Source: a virus. Taken from it: 29,911 nucleotides of DNA. Position 1 is the stretch's first letter, and every line of letters begins with the position of its first letter. The stretch is taken from positions 1 through 29,911 of IMG/VR virus record IMGVR_UViG_3300045256_000634, one strand, 5' to 3'. A model generated the notes under the pieces. The model worked only from the letters and a program-made list of their open reading frames with translations. It did no database searches and was not told the DNA's origin. The position numbers and the translations under genes are program-made. Positions 1-9,281 of this stretch are shown one piece after another.

Positions 1-790
1 TAACGGTTGCTGTATCGGGAACCATTTGTTTTGCCTGAGATATTCTCTCAGAAGCAAATTTACCTGGATTGGATTGACCAGCCAACGTTGTGGCAAGCAT
101 AAACCCAAGTTTGGCTTTTTCAGCTAACTTTTCATCTGCACCTAAATATTTAGAACCCATTTTGGCTAGGTTTCCAATAATAGGTGCTCCAATTCTTGTC
201 ATAAGCTTCATTTGACCGGTTCCAGGCATGAAAAAAGAGGTCAAATCTTGTGTAATCTCTCCAGCTGTTTTTTCCGTATCACTTTTTGGTTCAAAATAAT
301 TTTGCTTTCCTGTGATCTTTTCTGAAATTTTTTTTGTAGCAGTTTCTCTAAGGTCTGAAGAAGTTGGAGGATTAAAAATAATCTCTTCATAGGATCCTTT
401 TTCTGGCTCTCCAAAAGCCTTTCTTTCCTGTTCTCTTATATTTGAAAAGCCTTCTGGAAGAAATGAACCCAAATAGTCCATTGACTGTTGCCAAGCTTTC
501 TTTAAGTTTCCTGGCAATCCAAGATAAGTTTCGGAGGCTCTTGCAGCATGTTGTCCTATATTTCTTTTGATAGATTCAGAAGTTGTTTCAGAAGTTCTTT
601 CTTCTGACACCTTTCTTAAACGTTCGCGTACTGATGAACCTCGTATATTGGTTGATTTTTCGTCATTTAATTCATACTTAGGTTTATTTTTAGATAATTT
701 TCTAAGACGCTCTCTTATTGACGGTCTGCGAAGACTAGATAGATCATCTTCTTGATAATCAGAAAGAATATTTTCATTCGTCAACGTCAT
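1..790 (-). CDS. Putative internal virion / DNA-ejection protein (C-terminus beyond window)
   Basis: The ORF is open from an ATG at 790 to the left edge (263 codons seen, no stop), so the protein is truncated by the window. A GAGG ribosome-binding site lies 6 bases before the ATG, and the start overlaps the end of the upstream gene by 17 bases, which suggests translational coupling. The first 100 residues are polar and contain the repeated motif SIRERLRK / SVRERLRK about 30 residues apart. A weakly hydrophobic Gly/Ala-rich stretch follows after about residue 190 (MKLMTRIGAPIIGNLAKMG). I recognise no catalytic motif. Its place last in the late operon, after tail genes, is where P22-like phages encode proteins injected with the DNA (gp7, gp20, gp16). 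The role is inferred from position only. Confidence 0.55.
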   Translation of the reverse strand, partial: MTLTNENILSDYQEDDLSSLRRPSIRERLRKLSKNKPKYELNDEKSTNIRGSSVRERLRKVSEERTSETTSESIKRNIGQHAARASETYLGLPGNLKKAWQQSMDYLGSFLPEGFSNIREQERKAFGEPEKGSYEEIIFNPPTSSDLRETATKKISEKITGKQNYFEPKSDTEKTAGEITQDLTSFFMPGTGQMKLMTRIGAPIIGNLAKMGSKYLGADEKLAEKAKLGFMLATTLAGQSNPGKFASERISQAKQMVPDTATV

Positions 791-2066
791 ATCCATCCTC
801 TTTCATCATTTTGATTGCCTTTTCTTCATTACCATTGGCAAGTAAAGAATATTTCTCTATAGAATCATCATCGGGATATGTCCCCTCTTTAACCTTATAA
901 CGACCATTTCTTTGCTTAAACTTGTCATATATTTGCTCAAGCTGAGGCTTGATGTCTTTTAATATACGTCCTCTAAGATTATGAGGAAGAGGCTTTCCTT
1001 CTCTTTCTGCTTTATCTAGATAATATTGTAAACGCTCTTGCTTTAAACGAGCAGGCATAAGCATTGTACGGATATTTTCCTTGATTTGACGGCGCCCCTC
1101 TCTTGTTTGCATTAATGTAGGAATTCTTTGCAAAGCAACATGAAATTCGGATTGAAGAACTCGACTACCAAAATCGGCTTGCAAAGCTCCTCCTCCTAAT
1201 AAATCCAAAGCAAGCTTTGTATATTCTTCGTTAGCTGGGTTTTTTAGCCATTCAGGTTTAAGCCCAATCGATTCTAATAAATTGATCATTCCAGACTCTG
1301 ACATTTCTCCAGATTCATCCAGTTGATCCATTCGACTAAGAATAGCATCTCTTCTCATAGAGTCTTCATATTGATCATAAACTTTATTGATATAAGGCTC
1401 ATTTTCCTTATATGACTCTGAAAGTTCTTTTTTTCCTGCAATATCTGACTTTTGCTTCAAAGTCTCTTCATGTCTTTGTTGTGATAAAACGTTGTCATTG
1501 TGTTTTTGCATGAGACGAGCTCTAGCAGGATTAATCATCGCCATCTTAGTAATTTTATCTTCAGGAATGAGTTTAGAAGAGTTTTTAGAATAATTTTTTT
1601 CTCCTTCAAATTCTGGTTTTAGTATTCCCTTTGGATTTTTAGATGGCATGAAGGACTGCTCAATAGGTGCTTCTTCATCTATAAGCCCTAGCTCTTTCAT
1701 TAAATTCAATTGAGCTCTTGTTTTAGCATCATATTTTTCTCCTTGTAGCGACGATTCTAAACCATATTTTTCCCTCATTAGATCTTGTTGTCTTGAAAAT
1801 CCTTTTTCCTTTTCAAGACCTTGTAATGCCATAGACATGGCTTGTTTGCGTAAGTTAGGATCTTGAATTCCTTCAAAATCTAGTCCTGTAAGGTTTTTTA
1901 AAGCGTCATTTTCTTGACGGAATTGTTCTTCCTGAAGTCTTCTATTCTCTTTTTTCATGGCCTGTTCAACATATCCTCTAGAAAATGCGCTTGCAGCATC
2001 TCCTAAACCTTTCCCCAATTGTTCTGAGAAGGAAGGTCTTCTTCTTTCTGAAATGATTTGAATCAC
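774..2066 (-). CDS. Putative internal virion protein, charged and helical (430 aa)
   Basis: The gene starts with GTG at 2066, preceded by GGAGG at 6 bases, which fixes this unusual start. The protein is strongly charged and rich in Glu, Lys, Gln and Arg, with long predicted helical or coiled-coil stretches (residues about 35-130 and 195-260). There is no signal peptide and no convincing membrane segment. It lies between a glycine-rich protein and the truncated left-edge protein, and overlaps the latter by 17 bases. Size, composition and operon position fit the middle protein of a three-protein ejection set like that of P22-type podoviruses. I cannot see sequence homology to a named family, so the function is inference. 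Confidence 0.55.
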   Translation of the reverse strand: MIQIISERRRPSFSEQLGKGLGDAASAFSRGYVEQAMKKENRRLQEEQFRQENDALKNLTGLDFEGIQDPNLRKQAMSMALQGLEKEKGFSRQQDLMREKYGLESSLQGEKYDAKTRAQLNLMKELGLIDEEAPIEQSFMPSKNPKGILKPEFEGEKNYSKNSSKLIPEDKITKMAMINPARARLMQKHNDNVLSQQRHEETLKQKSDIAGKKELSESYKENEPYINKVYDQYEDSMRRDAILSRMDQLDESGEMSESGMINLLESIGLKPEWLKNPANEEYTKLALDLLGGGALQADFGSRVLQSEFHVALQRIPTLMQTREGRRQIKENIRTMLMPARLKQERLQYYLDKAEREGKPLPHNLRGRILKDIKPQLEQIYDKFKQRNGRYKVKEGTYPDDDSIEKYSLLANGNEEKAIKMMKEDGYDVDE

Positions 2067-2081
2067 AAAATACCTCCCATT

Positions 2082-2696
2082 TTATATCCCAAAAGCATTG
2101 GCAAATGCATCACCTGTTTGATAACCTAATTGTGCTCCAGCTGGACCTCCAAAATAAGAGCCAGCTGCTGTTCCTCCTGCACGCAAGATTCCCCCACCAA
2201 GTTGTTGCAAAAAGGATTTTTTCTTTGGTCCTTTTTCGATTAAAAACTGTTCGTATGGCTCTTGATTAAGTAAATTACTGCTAAGTCCCATCAGTTCTCT
2301 GATGGCTTGGAGCTGTAATTGTTGCCTTCTAGAAGCTAAATCCATGGCAAAATCGGAAGTTGCTTGGTTGGCTGCATTTTGAAATCCGCTTCCATGTCTT
2401 GCCCCCATGCCCATTCCACTAAATCTAGAGCCTAGTTGTCCTTGAAGTTCTTGAAACTTTCTCATTGCAGGCCCTTCCATCTGTTCAAAAAGTGCTTCAT
2501 CTCCACCTGCAAGCTTAGATAGATAGCTATCTGGAGAAACATGGGAAAATAGACTTTGAAACAGCTGCATTTGTTCTGGAGTAAAATTTGTGAGCTGTCC
2601 TTTCTTGTATCCTTTAGGAATAATTTCCCCTGATGACTTTCCTCTTAGAGAGGCGCCACTTGGTCCCGATCCTTGATAGCCTATCATTGAAGTCAT
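2082..2696 (-). CDS. Putative gp7-like DNA-transfer / internal virion protein (204 aa)
   Basis: ATG at 2696 follows GAGGG at 8 bases. The protein has three parts. Residues 1-30 are Gly/Ser-rich. Residues 35-150 are helical and Gln-rich, with the stretch FSGMGMGARHGSG in the middle. The tail is Gly/Ala-rich and mildly hydrophobic (about residues 166-204, LGGGILRAGGTAAGSYFGG). That last feature is typical of small phage proteins that interact with or cross membranes during DNA entry. It sits 15 bases upstream of the 430-residue putative internal protein in the same transcript. The gp7-like assignment rests on composition and gene order, not on a recognised domain. Confidence 0.55.
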   Translation of the reverse strand: MTSMIGYQGSGPSGASLRGKSSGEIIPKGYKKGQLTNFTPEQMQLFQSLFSHVSPDSYLSKLAGGDEALFEQMEGPAMRKFQELQGQLGSRFSGMGMGARHGSGFQNAANQATSDFAMDLASRRQQLQLQAIRELMGLSSNLLNQEPYEQFLIEKGPKKKSFLQQLGGGILRAGGTAAGSYFGGPAGAQLGYQTGDAFANAFGI

Positions 2697-2712
2697 GATA
2701 AAAACCCTCTTT

Positions 2713-3186
2713 TCAAAATTGTGAAAGCCATTCTAGAATTATTGTACCTGATACGATAGCTGGGGCACCAGCTCCTCCTAGAATAACTATATTGTTAGGT
2801 GTGACATAAAACGTCACTTGACCTGCAATTGCTACATTACTCGCATAAATTGCACCATAATAGTTTGTGCCATCTGTAAAAGATCCGGAACATTTCGTAA
2901 ATTGAGAAACGGCTGCCAGATTGATTCCATGTGCAATATTCCCAACGGCATTAAAAGTATAAATTTGTCTTAAAGTCTGCTGTTTTTGAGGCTGACCCGT
3001 TAGATACCACTGTTCCCCTGTAATGACAGGAAAGTTAGTTGCAAATATTCCTATTGTACGAGCATTTACCTTGCTTGCAATATCAATGTAAGCCTGATCG
3101 GATTGCCTTGCCAATTGCTTGAGGTCATTTTCAGGAAATTGACGCTGCTCACGTAGATAAGGAGATTGTTGTAAAGGAGTATTCAT
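2713..3186 (-). CDS. Conserved-looking tail-associated structural protein (157 aa)
   Basis: The ATG overlaps the stop codon of the 960-residue upstream protein as ATGA, so translation is probably coupled. Residues 1-60 are polar and helical (LREQRQFPENDLKQLARQSD), followed by about 90 residues of short alternating beta-like segments rich in Thr, Gly, Asn and Val (IGIFATNFPVITGEQWYL to the end). A helical attachment segment followed by a beta-rich head is a common layout for short tail appendages. It lies between the large tail protein and the glycine-rich gp7-like protein. No named domain is visible and the role in the virion is inferred. Confidence 0.55.
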   Translation of the reverse strand: MNTPLQQSPYLREQRQFPENDLKQLARQSDQAYIDIASKVNARTIGIFATNFPVITGEQWYLTGQPQKQQTLRQIYTFNAVGNIAHGINLAAVSQFTKCSGSFTDGTNYYGAIYASNVAIAGQVTFYVTPNNIVILGGAGAPAIVSGTIILEWLSQF

Positions 3187-6065
3187 GCTAATAATGGTCC
3201 TCTATCAACTGTCAAATGCATGCCGTGCAACGTAATTTCGCTTGTTGCATAAGTCAAATTTCTCATTTGGTCATCGCTTAGGGTAATTCCTATTTGAAAA
3301 GAATCTCCTATCAAGCTTGTGTTAAATCTATGCCATATTTGATATTGACCTTCAGCTGTTGGCATTTGCAAATTCACATTAGCGGGCGTCAGCCCAATAT
3401 TTGTGCTTTCTGGGCAAGTAAACATCACTTGAGAATACACCAAACTATTTGGAGGAACATTGATGAATGGATCGTTGAAAGATTCATCTGGATTTTGGCT
3501 GAGGTAAATGTTGACTGTCACCTGTGCATTAGCTGTAAAATCCATTAAATATTTTTGAACAGCAAGACGAACTTGCCTTCCTTCATTCCAGTAAAATGGA
3601 AACTGTTTTGTTTGTAAAAGTGGCTGAGAAAGCCTTGTATAAGTACCAAGTCCTTGATAATTGCTACCTGTAGGAAAGGGAATGTCTATGACAAAATTGT
3701 TAGCATCGATAGTTGAAATAACTCGTCCAATTTGACCATTAAAAGCAAGTGTAGCGGTTCCACCAGATGTATAAGCTGTAAAATTTGTGGAATCTACATT
3801 AATTGTGATTGTCGTTCCAGTTGCTGCTGCAATGGTATAGGTATTTCCATTAAGTTCTGTCATTCCATTTACACCAGAAATGGTCACTAATTGTCCAACT
3901 GCAAAAGTATTGACGGTACTTATTACAGCTTGAGAAGCTTGTGTAATTCCCGTAATAGTAGAACTCAAAATTCCTATAGCATTTTGAAGATAGAGGTAAT
4001 CGTTAACATTTACACAATGGTTTTTAGATGTGATTTGAGTGCTTCCTGAATTATTTGAAATAGCTGATATAGTTCCAGAAGGTGCTTCCCCAGTCCCTTG
4101 TCCTTTAATTAATACAAATCCTTGAGGATTGCCGGCGATAATTTGAGTAAAAAGTGCTGATCCAGAACCCGAATTCCAAGGTTCACGCCATTGATTCCAT
4201 GTTTGAAAAGGAAGTGTTTGCCATGAGCGCTTATTTTGCGCTCGATAATTGCCATGTGTCGTAAAGTTTTCGTATAGAATGCCCCAAGTGTTATCTCTGT
4301 AATTGAAAAGAAATGTCTGTGTTGGAAATTTCCATTTGCTATTGTTAACTGGATAAGAAAAGTAAATCCATTCTTTAAAAAAGTCTCTTATTGCATTGAC
4401 TCTTTGCATACCATTATTCAAAGATTGGATTTGGAAAACGCTATCAGGAATATCCAAATCTACTCTTTGAGAGCTTTGCTGATCTGTCATAGCAATGCCA
4501 TACTGACCTATATCGACAACCCCTCTATCTAATGCAACTGCTGAAAAAGTTGCTGAAGAAGGCAATTCAGAGTTAATATTAAAGAATAAGAAAGGCTGTA
4601 AGTCATTTCCTGTGTAAACAAAGCGTGTTTTTCTTCCACTTCCTCCAAAACCGATTAAGAGCACATCCTCGTTATTATTGACGGTGATAATAGGTTGAGA
4701 AATCCCTGCTGATAAATATCCTCCTTTTCCGGTTTGATCAACGTAGTAAGCAGAAATATCAAAGGTTTGCCCAAATGGAACAATGGATGTGTAATAAGGT
4801 GTGCCGTTCCAGCTCCATAAAACCATATCTTGAAGTTGAATTGCATTTCCCCCACTTGTTTGAATATAGGGACTAAAAAAAAGCAATCTATCCTTAAATG
4901 GCAAAATAGCAAGAGCCCCTACAAGATAATATAGTCCAGGTTGTGTTCCATCAATTGAGACTGTGGTTGCGGTCAAAGGAGGAGAAAAATTCACCCAACC
5001 TAATCCTGTCCCTGTTGGAATTCCTGTTCCGCTTGTAGGGTCTCCATCATACCATCTAATGCCGTCTTGTCCAGTTATGCTATTAGTCAAAAGCTGAGCA
5101 ATCCCCGTTCCAGCAACGGTTTGGGCACTATCAAATGTAATAAGGTAATTTCCAATAGATGCAGTTGCAACATTGGTTACAGTTCCTACTAAACCATTGA
5201 TTGTCGAACCTGCACCCCATTCATTAAACCAAACTTTATCTCCAATTACTAAATTAGTATAATTGAATCCTCCCGACTTAAAATTAAAAGCTATGATCGC
5301 TGTTCCGCTTCCAGCGAGATAAGTGGCATTAACAAAGTGAAGGCCTGATTTATTATTAGTTGCCCAAAGAGAGCCAGAGAATGATGTTGTTGTATTGGGA
5401 TAATTAGTGGTCCAAAATTGTTGATAATCTTGTCCTGACCAGATAACAGGATTATTTGTACCTTTATAATAACTTGTAGAGTAAAAGAAAGTGGATACAG
5501 CCGATTGATTGATTTGATAGCTATATGTCGTATCAAAAGCAAGAGTTAAGGGATAAAGAGAGCTTGATGTAGAAGAAGAAAAGTCTTCTAATCCCATGAC
5601 AGGTAAACCAGGATAGTAAGAAAAGCTACCTGTTAAAGGACCTGCACCTCCTCCATTAATTAAAATATCACCGGTTGCATAATTTATTGTGCCTGTTCCA
5701 GCAGGTGTCCCTACTAGAGTACCATCTGGTGTTGCAGGTTCTGTATAAGTATTAACTCCTACTGTAAAATTAATCGATCCTGGCGTGATATTTGAAGAAG
5801 TTTCCAATCCAAATCCTGTAATAAGATTGGCTGCTCCTGCTACTAGAACTAACGGTCCTTTTTGCCAACTATTGGTTGGAACAGCAACAGAAACAATTTG
5901 TCTTTGAAGCCGTCCCAATAATAGAGTTCCTCTTTTACGTTTAGCTCTTCCCCTCCAAGAATAAAAATTATACATCGTTGGAAAAGCATCGTTATCAATA
6001 TTGAAAGGAAGCCTATCTGTTTTTAGACCTTTAGCAAAGTTTCCGATATAAATTTGATCTGGCAT
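3183..6065 (-). CDS. Large tail / tail-stabilisation structural protein with an FCCH-like insert (960 aa)
   Basis: This is the largest protein in the window. The start ATG at 6065 lies one base after the upstream stop. The sequence is beta-rich (Thr, Ser, Asn, Gly, aromatics) throughout and has no signal peptide. The N-terminus has a short basic patch (WRGRAKRKRGTLLLGRLQR, about residues 34-52) resembling the start of P22 gp10-type tail hub proteins. Around residues 665-790 there is an inserted module of the kind annotated in phages as 'ubiquitin-activating E1 FCCH-like' (AVISTVNTFAVGQLVTISGV followed by NGNTYTIAAATGTTITINV). Similar modules occur in the proteins at 9319-10458 and 8851-9270. 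It probably forms part of the tail or the head-tail plug. Confidence 0.65.
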   Translation of the reverse strand: MPDQIYIGNFAKGLKTDRLPFNIDNDAFPTMYNFYSWRGRAKRKRGTLLLGRLQRQIVSVAVPTNSWQKGPLVLVAGAANLITGFGLETSSNITPGSINFTVGVNTYTEPATPDGTLVGTPAGTGTINYATGDILINGGGAGPLTGSFSYYPGLPVMGLEDFSSSTSSSLYPLTLAFDTTYSYQINQSAVSTFFYSTSYYKGTNNPVIWSGQDYQQFWTTNYPNTTTSFSGSLWATNNKSGLHFVNATYLAGSGTAIIAFNFKSGGFNYTNLVIGDKVWFNEWGAGSTINGLVGTVTNVATASIGNYLITFDSAQTVAGTGIAQLLTNSITGQDGIRWYDGDPTSGTGIPTGTGLGWVNFSPPLTATTVSIDGTQPGLYYLVGALAILPFKDRLLFFSPYIQTSGGNAIQLQDMVLWSWNGTPYYTSIVPFGQTFDISAYYVDQTGKGGYLSAGISQPIITVNNNEDVLLIGFGGSGRKTRFVYTGNDLQPFLFFNINSELPSSATFSAVALDRGVVDIGQYGIAMTDQQSSQRVDLDIPDSVFQIQSLNNGMQRVNAIRDFFKEWIYFSYPVNNSKWKFPTQTFLFNYRDNTWGILYENFTTHGNYRAQNKRSWQTLPFQTWNQWREPWNSGSGSALFTQIIAGNPQGFVLIKGQGTGEAPSGTISAISNNSGSTQITSKNHCVNVNDYLYLQNAIGILSSTITGITQASQAVISTVNTFAVGQLVTISGVNGMTELNGNTYTIAAATGTTITINVDSTNFTAYTSGGTATLAFNGQIGRVISTIDANNFVIDIPFPTGSNYQGLGTYTRLSQPLLQTKQFPFYWNEGRQVRLAVQKYLMDFTANAQVTVNIYLSQNPDESFNDPFINVPPNSLVYSQVMFTCPESTNIGLTPANVNLQMPTAEGQYQIWHRFNTSLIGDSFQIGITLSDDQMRNLTYATSEITLHGMHLTVDRGPLLA

Positions 6066-6066
6066 T

Positions 6067-6684
6067 CTAATTACCTATAGCTGTCCAGAAAAAGTTTTTA
6101 GTTCCAGAAGGATCAACAGATCCATTAAATACCCACTGAAATCCAGTAGTCAGAGGTGTTCCGACCACCATTAAATTAATGTCGTTGTGATTTGAAATAA
6201 TTCCTGTTGATTGGAAAGTTAACTGAACATTAAAGCAGTTATTTGGAAAATTTATGTTTCCAGAAGTTGCAAAAGTAACAGCTCCTGCCTGAGAAGAACC
6301 TGTGATTCCTGTCACCTGTCCCCATTGAAAAAGCATTCCATTCATTAATGGAACATATCCATTAGTAGAGGCTGCAAATAAGTTTCCTGTAATTTGGAGA
6401 GGAGGTGTTGCTGGGTTTGCAAATCTCCAAAACAATTGTGCATCATTTCCTACTCCGGAAACTTTAGAATAAGCTGTTCCCTGTCCTGTAACGGATGGAA
6501 AATCAACAGCAGAAACAGGAAGTTGAACTTGATTATGTTTGCCTCCATTAGATGCTGCGTTAAATCCTACATGATCAATGGCAATAATATTTGATATAGA
6601 AGTGGCATTAATCTGCATAAGCGGTTGATCATCTGCAGGATCATTAGGAGCATTAGGAATATTGGGGAAGTAAGAAAATGTCAT
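6067..6684 (-). CDS. Putative tail-fibre / receptor-binding-like structural protein (205 aa)
   Basis: ATG at 6684 has AAGG at 7 bases. The protein is beta-rich and Asn/Thr/Gly-rich. The central phrase NGMLFQWGQVTG (about residues 114-125) resembles the FQWG-type tip repeats of many phage tail fibres, in which a Trp-Gly turn precedes the receptor-binding tip. The end (TTGFQWVFNGSVDPSGTKNF) fits the same fold. The gene ends one base before the 960-residue tail protein. Tail-fibre tip is the best guess. A minor head decoration protein is the alternative. Confidence 0.55.
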   Translation of the reverse strand: MTFSYFPNIPNAPNDPADDQPLMQINATSISNIIAIDHVGFNAASNGGKHNQVQLPVSAVDFPSVTGQGTAYSKVSGVGNDAQLFWRFANPATPPLQITGNLFAASTNGYVPLMNGMLFQWGQVTGITGSSQAGAVTFATSGNINFPNNCFNVQLTFQSTGIISNHNDINLMVVGTPLTTGFQWVFNGSVDPSGTKNFFWTAIGN

Positions 6685-6699
6685 AAAATTACCTTACGT

Positions 6700-7875
6700 T
6701 TAGTTAGAACCATAAGTACCATTATTTCCTAAACCAAAGCTTCCCCCTGAGAAAATTGTCTGAGTTCTTGTGGAAGTAAATTGTCTTTGGCTTCTTTTCC
6801 AAACAAGTGTTTCTTGTTCTTTGAATAAAGGCTCGTAAAAGTTAAACTGCTCTACATCTCCTGTATCTGCTAAAATCTTTCTAGCAGCTCCTCTTGCAAT
6901 ATACTCAGCCATATATCCAAAAGGAATGGCATCAGCTGTATTTAAAAAAGCAGCTGGTGTTAGATAAGCATCTAGCTCGACAAGATATTGTTTATCAGGA
7001 GGATTTCTAAGAGTGATGATGTTATTATAAAATAGAATTGCTCTTGGCAAACCTGGCTGAATGAAATAGCACTGCGCATTAATGGGAGTGTTAGCTGGAA
7101 TAGCTCCAGGAAAATAGACGTTTGTCGCAACTCCAGTATTGTAGTTAATAGTATTTTGTGTCGTGCTATAGGGAGTTGGAAGAGCCCCACCATTTGGAAG
7201 AGCTGTATTTCCAAAAGGAGCATTGCCTGGAGCCATTAGTAAACCATATAAATTACTATCTCCTGCTCCAGATAGAAATTGTCCACTATCTGCTACAATA
7301 ATGTTTTGTCCATTTGCTCCCGTTGCTGTAAAATAAACAGCTGAATAGACACTTGTTGTAGGAACAGAAGTGTTTAAATTAGTTCCGAAAATAGGATCGG
7401 TATTTGTTCCAGTTGCGATAATTCCAGTGATGTCAACATGGCCAGGAAGCGCAGGAAAAAAAGGTAAATTAAGAGTATATGGTCCAGCTGTGCCATTTCC
7501 AGTTCCTGCTTGTATTAAATTTTGTACGTAATTAGGCCAAATTTCAAAGAATAAGCTTCTTTGTGTATAAAATGCTACGCTGACGCCATTTACACGTGCA
7601 GACTCTGTAAAGCCTTGATAAACTGGAAAAGATGCAATTTCTTGACCACCTGGTTGTACCTGAATATCGTACAATGGCATATTGTATTGATCGATGCCAG
7701 GTGTTGTTTGAAACTGATATTTAGTCTTCAGATCAAACAACTGAATTCTGGCATCGACATCCATTAACCAAAATCGATTGATATAATCAATCAAAAGGTT
7801 ATCGGTAATTTGAGAATCAGAAGGGCTTTTAATGATTCTTCTTACATACGTAATAATATCTTGCAAAAGGTTCAT
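6700..7875 (-). CDS. Putative head-tail adaptor / connector protein (391 aa)
   Basis: The ATG at 7875 overlaps the stop of the preceding small gene (ATGA). The first 60 residues (MNLLQDIITYVRRIIKSPSD then ITDNLLIDYINRFWLMDVDA) are helical and look like the N-terminus of phage head-completion or adaptor proteins, which begin with a helix that docks on the portal. The middle of the protein is beta-rich with many Gly/Thr/Asn turns, and the C-terminal 80 residues are again helical and basic. Position between small head genes and tail genes agrees with a connector role. No catalytic motif is present. Confidence 0.55.
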   Translation of the reverse strand: MNLLQDIITYVRRIIKSPSDSQITDNLLIDYINRFWLMDVDARIQLFDLKTKYQFQTTPGIDQYNMPLYDIQVQPGGQEIASFPVYQGFTESARVNGVSVAFYTQRSLFFEIWPNYVQNLIQAGTGNGTAGPYTLNLPFFPALPGHVDITGIIATGTNTDPIFGTNLNTSVPTTSVYSAVYFTATGANGQNIIVADSGQFLSGAGDSNLYGLLMAPGNAPFGNTALPNGGALPTPYSTTQNTINYNTGVATNVYFPGAIPANTPINAQCYFIQPGLPRAILFYNNIITLRNPPDKQYLVELDAYLTPAAFLNTADAIPFGYMAEYIARGAARKILADTGDVEQFNFYEPLFKEQETLVWKRSQRQFTSTRTQTIFSGGSFGLGNNGTYGSN

Positions 7876-8060
7876 TTCTTATGCATCTTTTTCAAAGTTT
7901 CTGCCAAATTTGCTCTACGTCTAGTTGTGGGGTTCTTAGAATGCTCAGCTTTCTTTAGCTTAGATTCTGGAATTTTCTCTCCAGCTTTTACATGTAGTGA
8001 TTTTCTTAAGGCACCTTGTTTCTTAATGGCCTCTTGAATCCATTTCTTGTTTTCTGCCAT
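7872..8060 (-). CDS. Small basic phage protein (62 aa)
   Basis: I place the start at ATG 8060 (MAENKKWIQEAIKK), because AAGGAC lies 6 bases upstream. A longer reading to 8105 would overlap the preceding gene and has no such site. The protein is very basic (many Lys/Arg) and helical. The pattern WIQ-AIKK-GALRKSL followed by GEKIP and a C-terminal LKKM is one I associate with short proteins common in phage head operons and usually left unnamed. It lies 10 bases after a second small basic protein and overlaps the connector gene by 4 bases. Confidence 0.7.
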   Translation of the reverse strand: MAENKKWIQEAIKKQGALRKSLHVKAGEKIPESKLKKAEHSKNPTTRRRANLAETLKKMHKK

Positions 8061-8070
8061 CTTAAAGTCC

Positions 8071-8241
8071 TTACTTCTTTTTCTTTTTAGATTGGCCGCT
8101 TTCATTCATTGCAATAGCAATGGCTTGTCTTCTATCTTTAACAATCTGTCCAGAACCGCTATGAAGATTTCCTTCTTTAAACTCATGCATAACAGTTTTT
8201 ACTTTGTCTTTTGAGCGTTTATGCTGTTTGGATTTTTTCAT
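8071..8241 (-). CDS. Small basic phage protein, DUF6496-like (56 aa)
   Basis: This gene was found by translating the gap between 8060 and 8251. ATG at 8241 opens 56 codons ending in TAA at 8071. The sequence begins MKKSKQHKRSKDKVK. It then has VMHEFKEGNLHSGSG and the segment KDRRQAIAIAMNESG, which is the signature of the small DUF6496-like proteins seen next to phage capsid or plasmid genes. The ends are lysine-rich, suggesting nucleic-acid contact. It is contiguous with the two flanking late genes. Function is unknown. Confidence 0.75.
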   Translation of the reverse strand: MKKSKQHKRSKDKVKTVMHEFKEGNLHSGSGQIVKDRRQAIAIAMNESGQSKKKKK

Positions 8242-8250
8242 TAATTACCT

Positions 8251-8844
8251 CTAAAATGACATAGAGCCTGTAAAAATTGATTTTCTGTTATCTACTGGAT
8301 GAGCATCTAGTCTGTTAACTGTATTATCAACAACCATCATTCCATAATATGTACCCATTCCATCTGCTTGAACAGGACGATCTTGCATTGTTAATCTGTG
8401 ATGACGACAACGCTTAATTTGCTCCGCAAGATGTCTTGGACCCCAAACAGGTTTATTGACAGGAACTTGCCAAAACTCTGCAGGCATTCCAGCAAAAGGT
8501 TTGGTCCAAATTTCTATTGTCTCACCGATAATTTCTTTATTCTCTGCTATAAAATTGACATATTCAATGCTGAAGTTATAATCTTTTCTAAATTTTTCAT
8601 TGAATTTCTCTCCATTAGCATTTACTGATTTAGAAGGCTTGAGATAAATATCTTTTGTCTTCGAAATATCTCTTTGAGACATTTTAGTTTGAGAATCAGC
8701 TTCTTCAATTGGAGCTTTATTCATACGATCTAAAGTTAAAGACTTGATATTCTCATCAAAAGCTTCAAATTGCTTTTCAACTTTATTTAATTCTTGCTGA
8801 GCAAGTGAGCTGGATACTTTTGGTTTATTCTTTGTTTCAGACAT
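8251..8844 (-). CDS. Hypothetical virion-associated protein (197 aa)
   Basis: ATG at 8844 has AGG 5 bases upstream. The first about 75 residues are charged and helical (ELNKVEKQFEAFDENIKSL). Residues 75-197 form a compact-looking domain with conserved-type aromatics (FWQVPVNKPVWGPRHLAEQI) and a cluster of His/Arg (KRCRHHRLTMQDRP), ending TGSMSF. No family is recognised. It lies between a decoration-protein paralogue and the small basic genes in the continuous late transcript, so it is probably a structural or assembly protein. Confidence 0.6.
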   Translation of the reverse strand: MSETKNKPKVSSSLAQQELNKVEKQFEAFDENIKSLTLDRMNKAPIEEADSQTKMSQRDISKTKDIYLKPSKSVNANGEKFNEKFRKDYNFSIEYVNFIAENKEIIGETIEIWTKPFAGMPAEFWQVPVNKPVWGPRHLAEQIKRCRHHRLTMQDRPVQADGMGTYYGMMVVDNTVNRLDAHPVDNRKSIFTGSMSF

Positions 8845-8850
8845 ACATAC

Positions 8851-9270
8851 CTATAAAGGTGAAATATTGATAAAACTTCCTGGTATATTAGTGCTTAGTA
8901 GCACTCTTCCTGTTGAACTGATAAGTCCATTATTTATATCCCCTATAGCAAGAATTTGAGGTTTAGTCGTGTATGTTGAATTAATATAAGGGTCTACATT
9001 TTGAGAAGAATTTATATTTACTTCTATTTGATTTGCTGATGGTATTGAAAGAACATATCCTTGTTTTTCATTGAGTTGTCTACATCCAAAATACTGTGGA
9101 ATTATTAATCTAACCAATTGACCTACAACATAATTGACATTAGTTGTTGTTGTGATAACTGTGGTCTTTCCAAGAGCAATCGCAGATATAAAAAACTGAC
9201 TTGGTTGATAAAACTGCGGTTCTATTGGAACATTAGAATAAGCAGGTATTGGATAAGATATTATTGTCAT
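8851..9270 (-). CDS. Paralogue of the decoration protein's FCCH-like half (139 aa)
   Basis: ATG at 9270 has TGAGGAG at 2-3 bases. The protein corresponds to the C-terminal half of the adjacent 379-residue protein. Both contain FISAI followed by a Thr-rich strand, then V-GQ-V or L, then IP-FG-QLN, a GYV-S segment, a V-VNINS strand and A-GD-N-G. That order of matches over about 110 residues indicates duplication of one domain into a stand-alone gene. It is beta-rich and has no signal peptide. A second capsid decoration or tail-decoration protein is likely. Confidence 0.65.
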   Translation of the reverse strand: MTIISYPIPAYSNVPIEPQFYQPSQFFISAIALGKTTVITTTTNVNYVVGQLVRLIIPQYFGCRQLNEKQGYVLSIPSANQIEVNINSSQNVDPYINSTYTTKPQILAIGDINNGLISSTGRVLLSTNIPGSFINISPL

Positions 9271-9281
9271 AACTCCTCATT

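Noticed and set aside
567-755. Plus-strand frame of 62 codons at the left edge.
   Set aside because: It is the mirror of the minus-strand gene 1-790 (repeated RERLRK coding) and has no ribosome-binding site.
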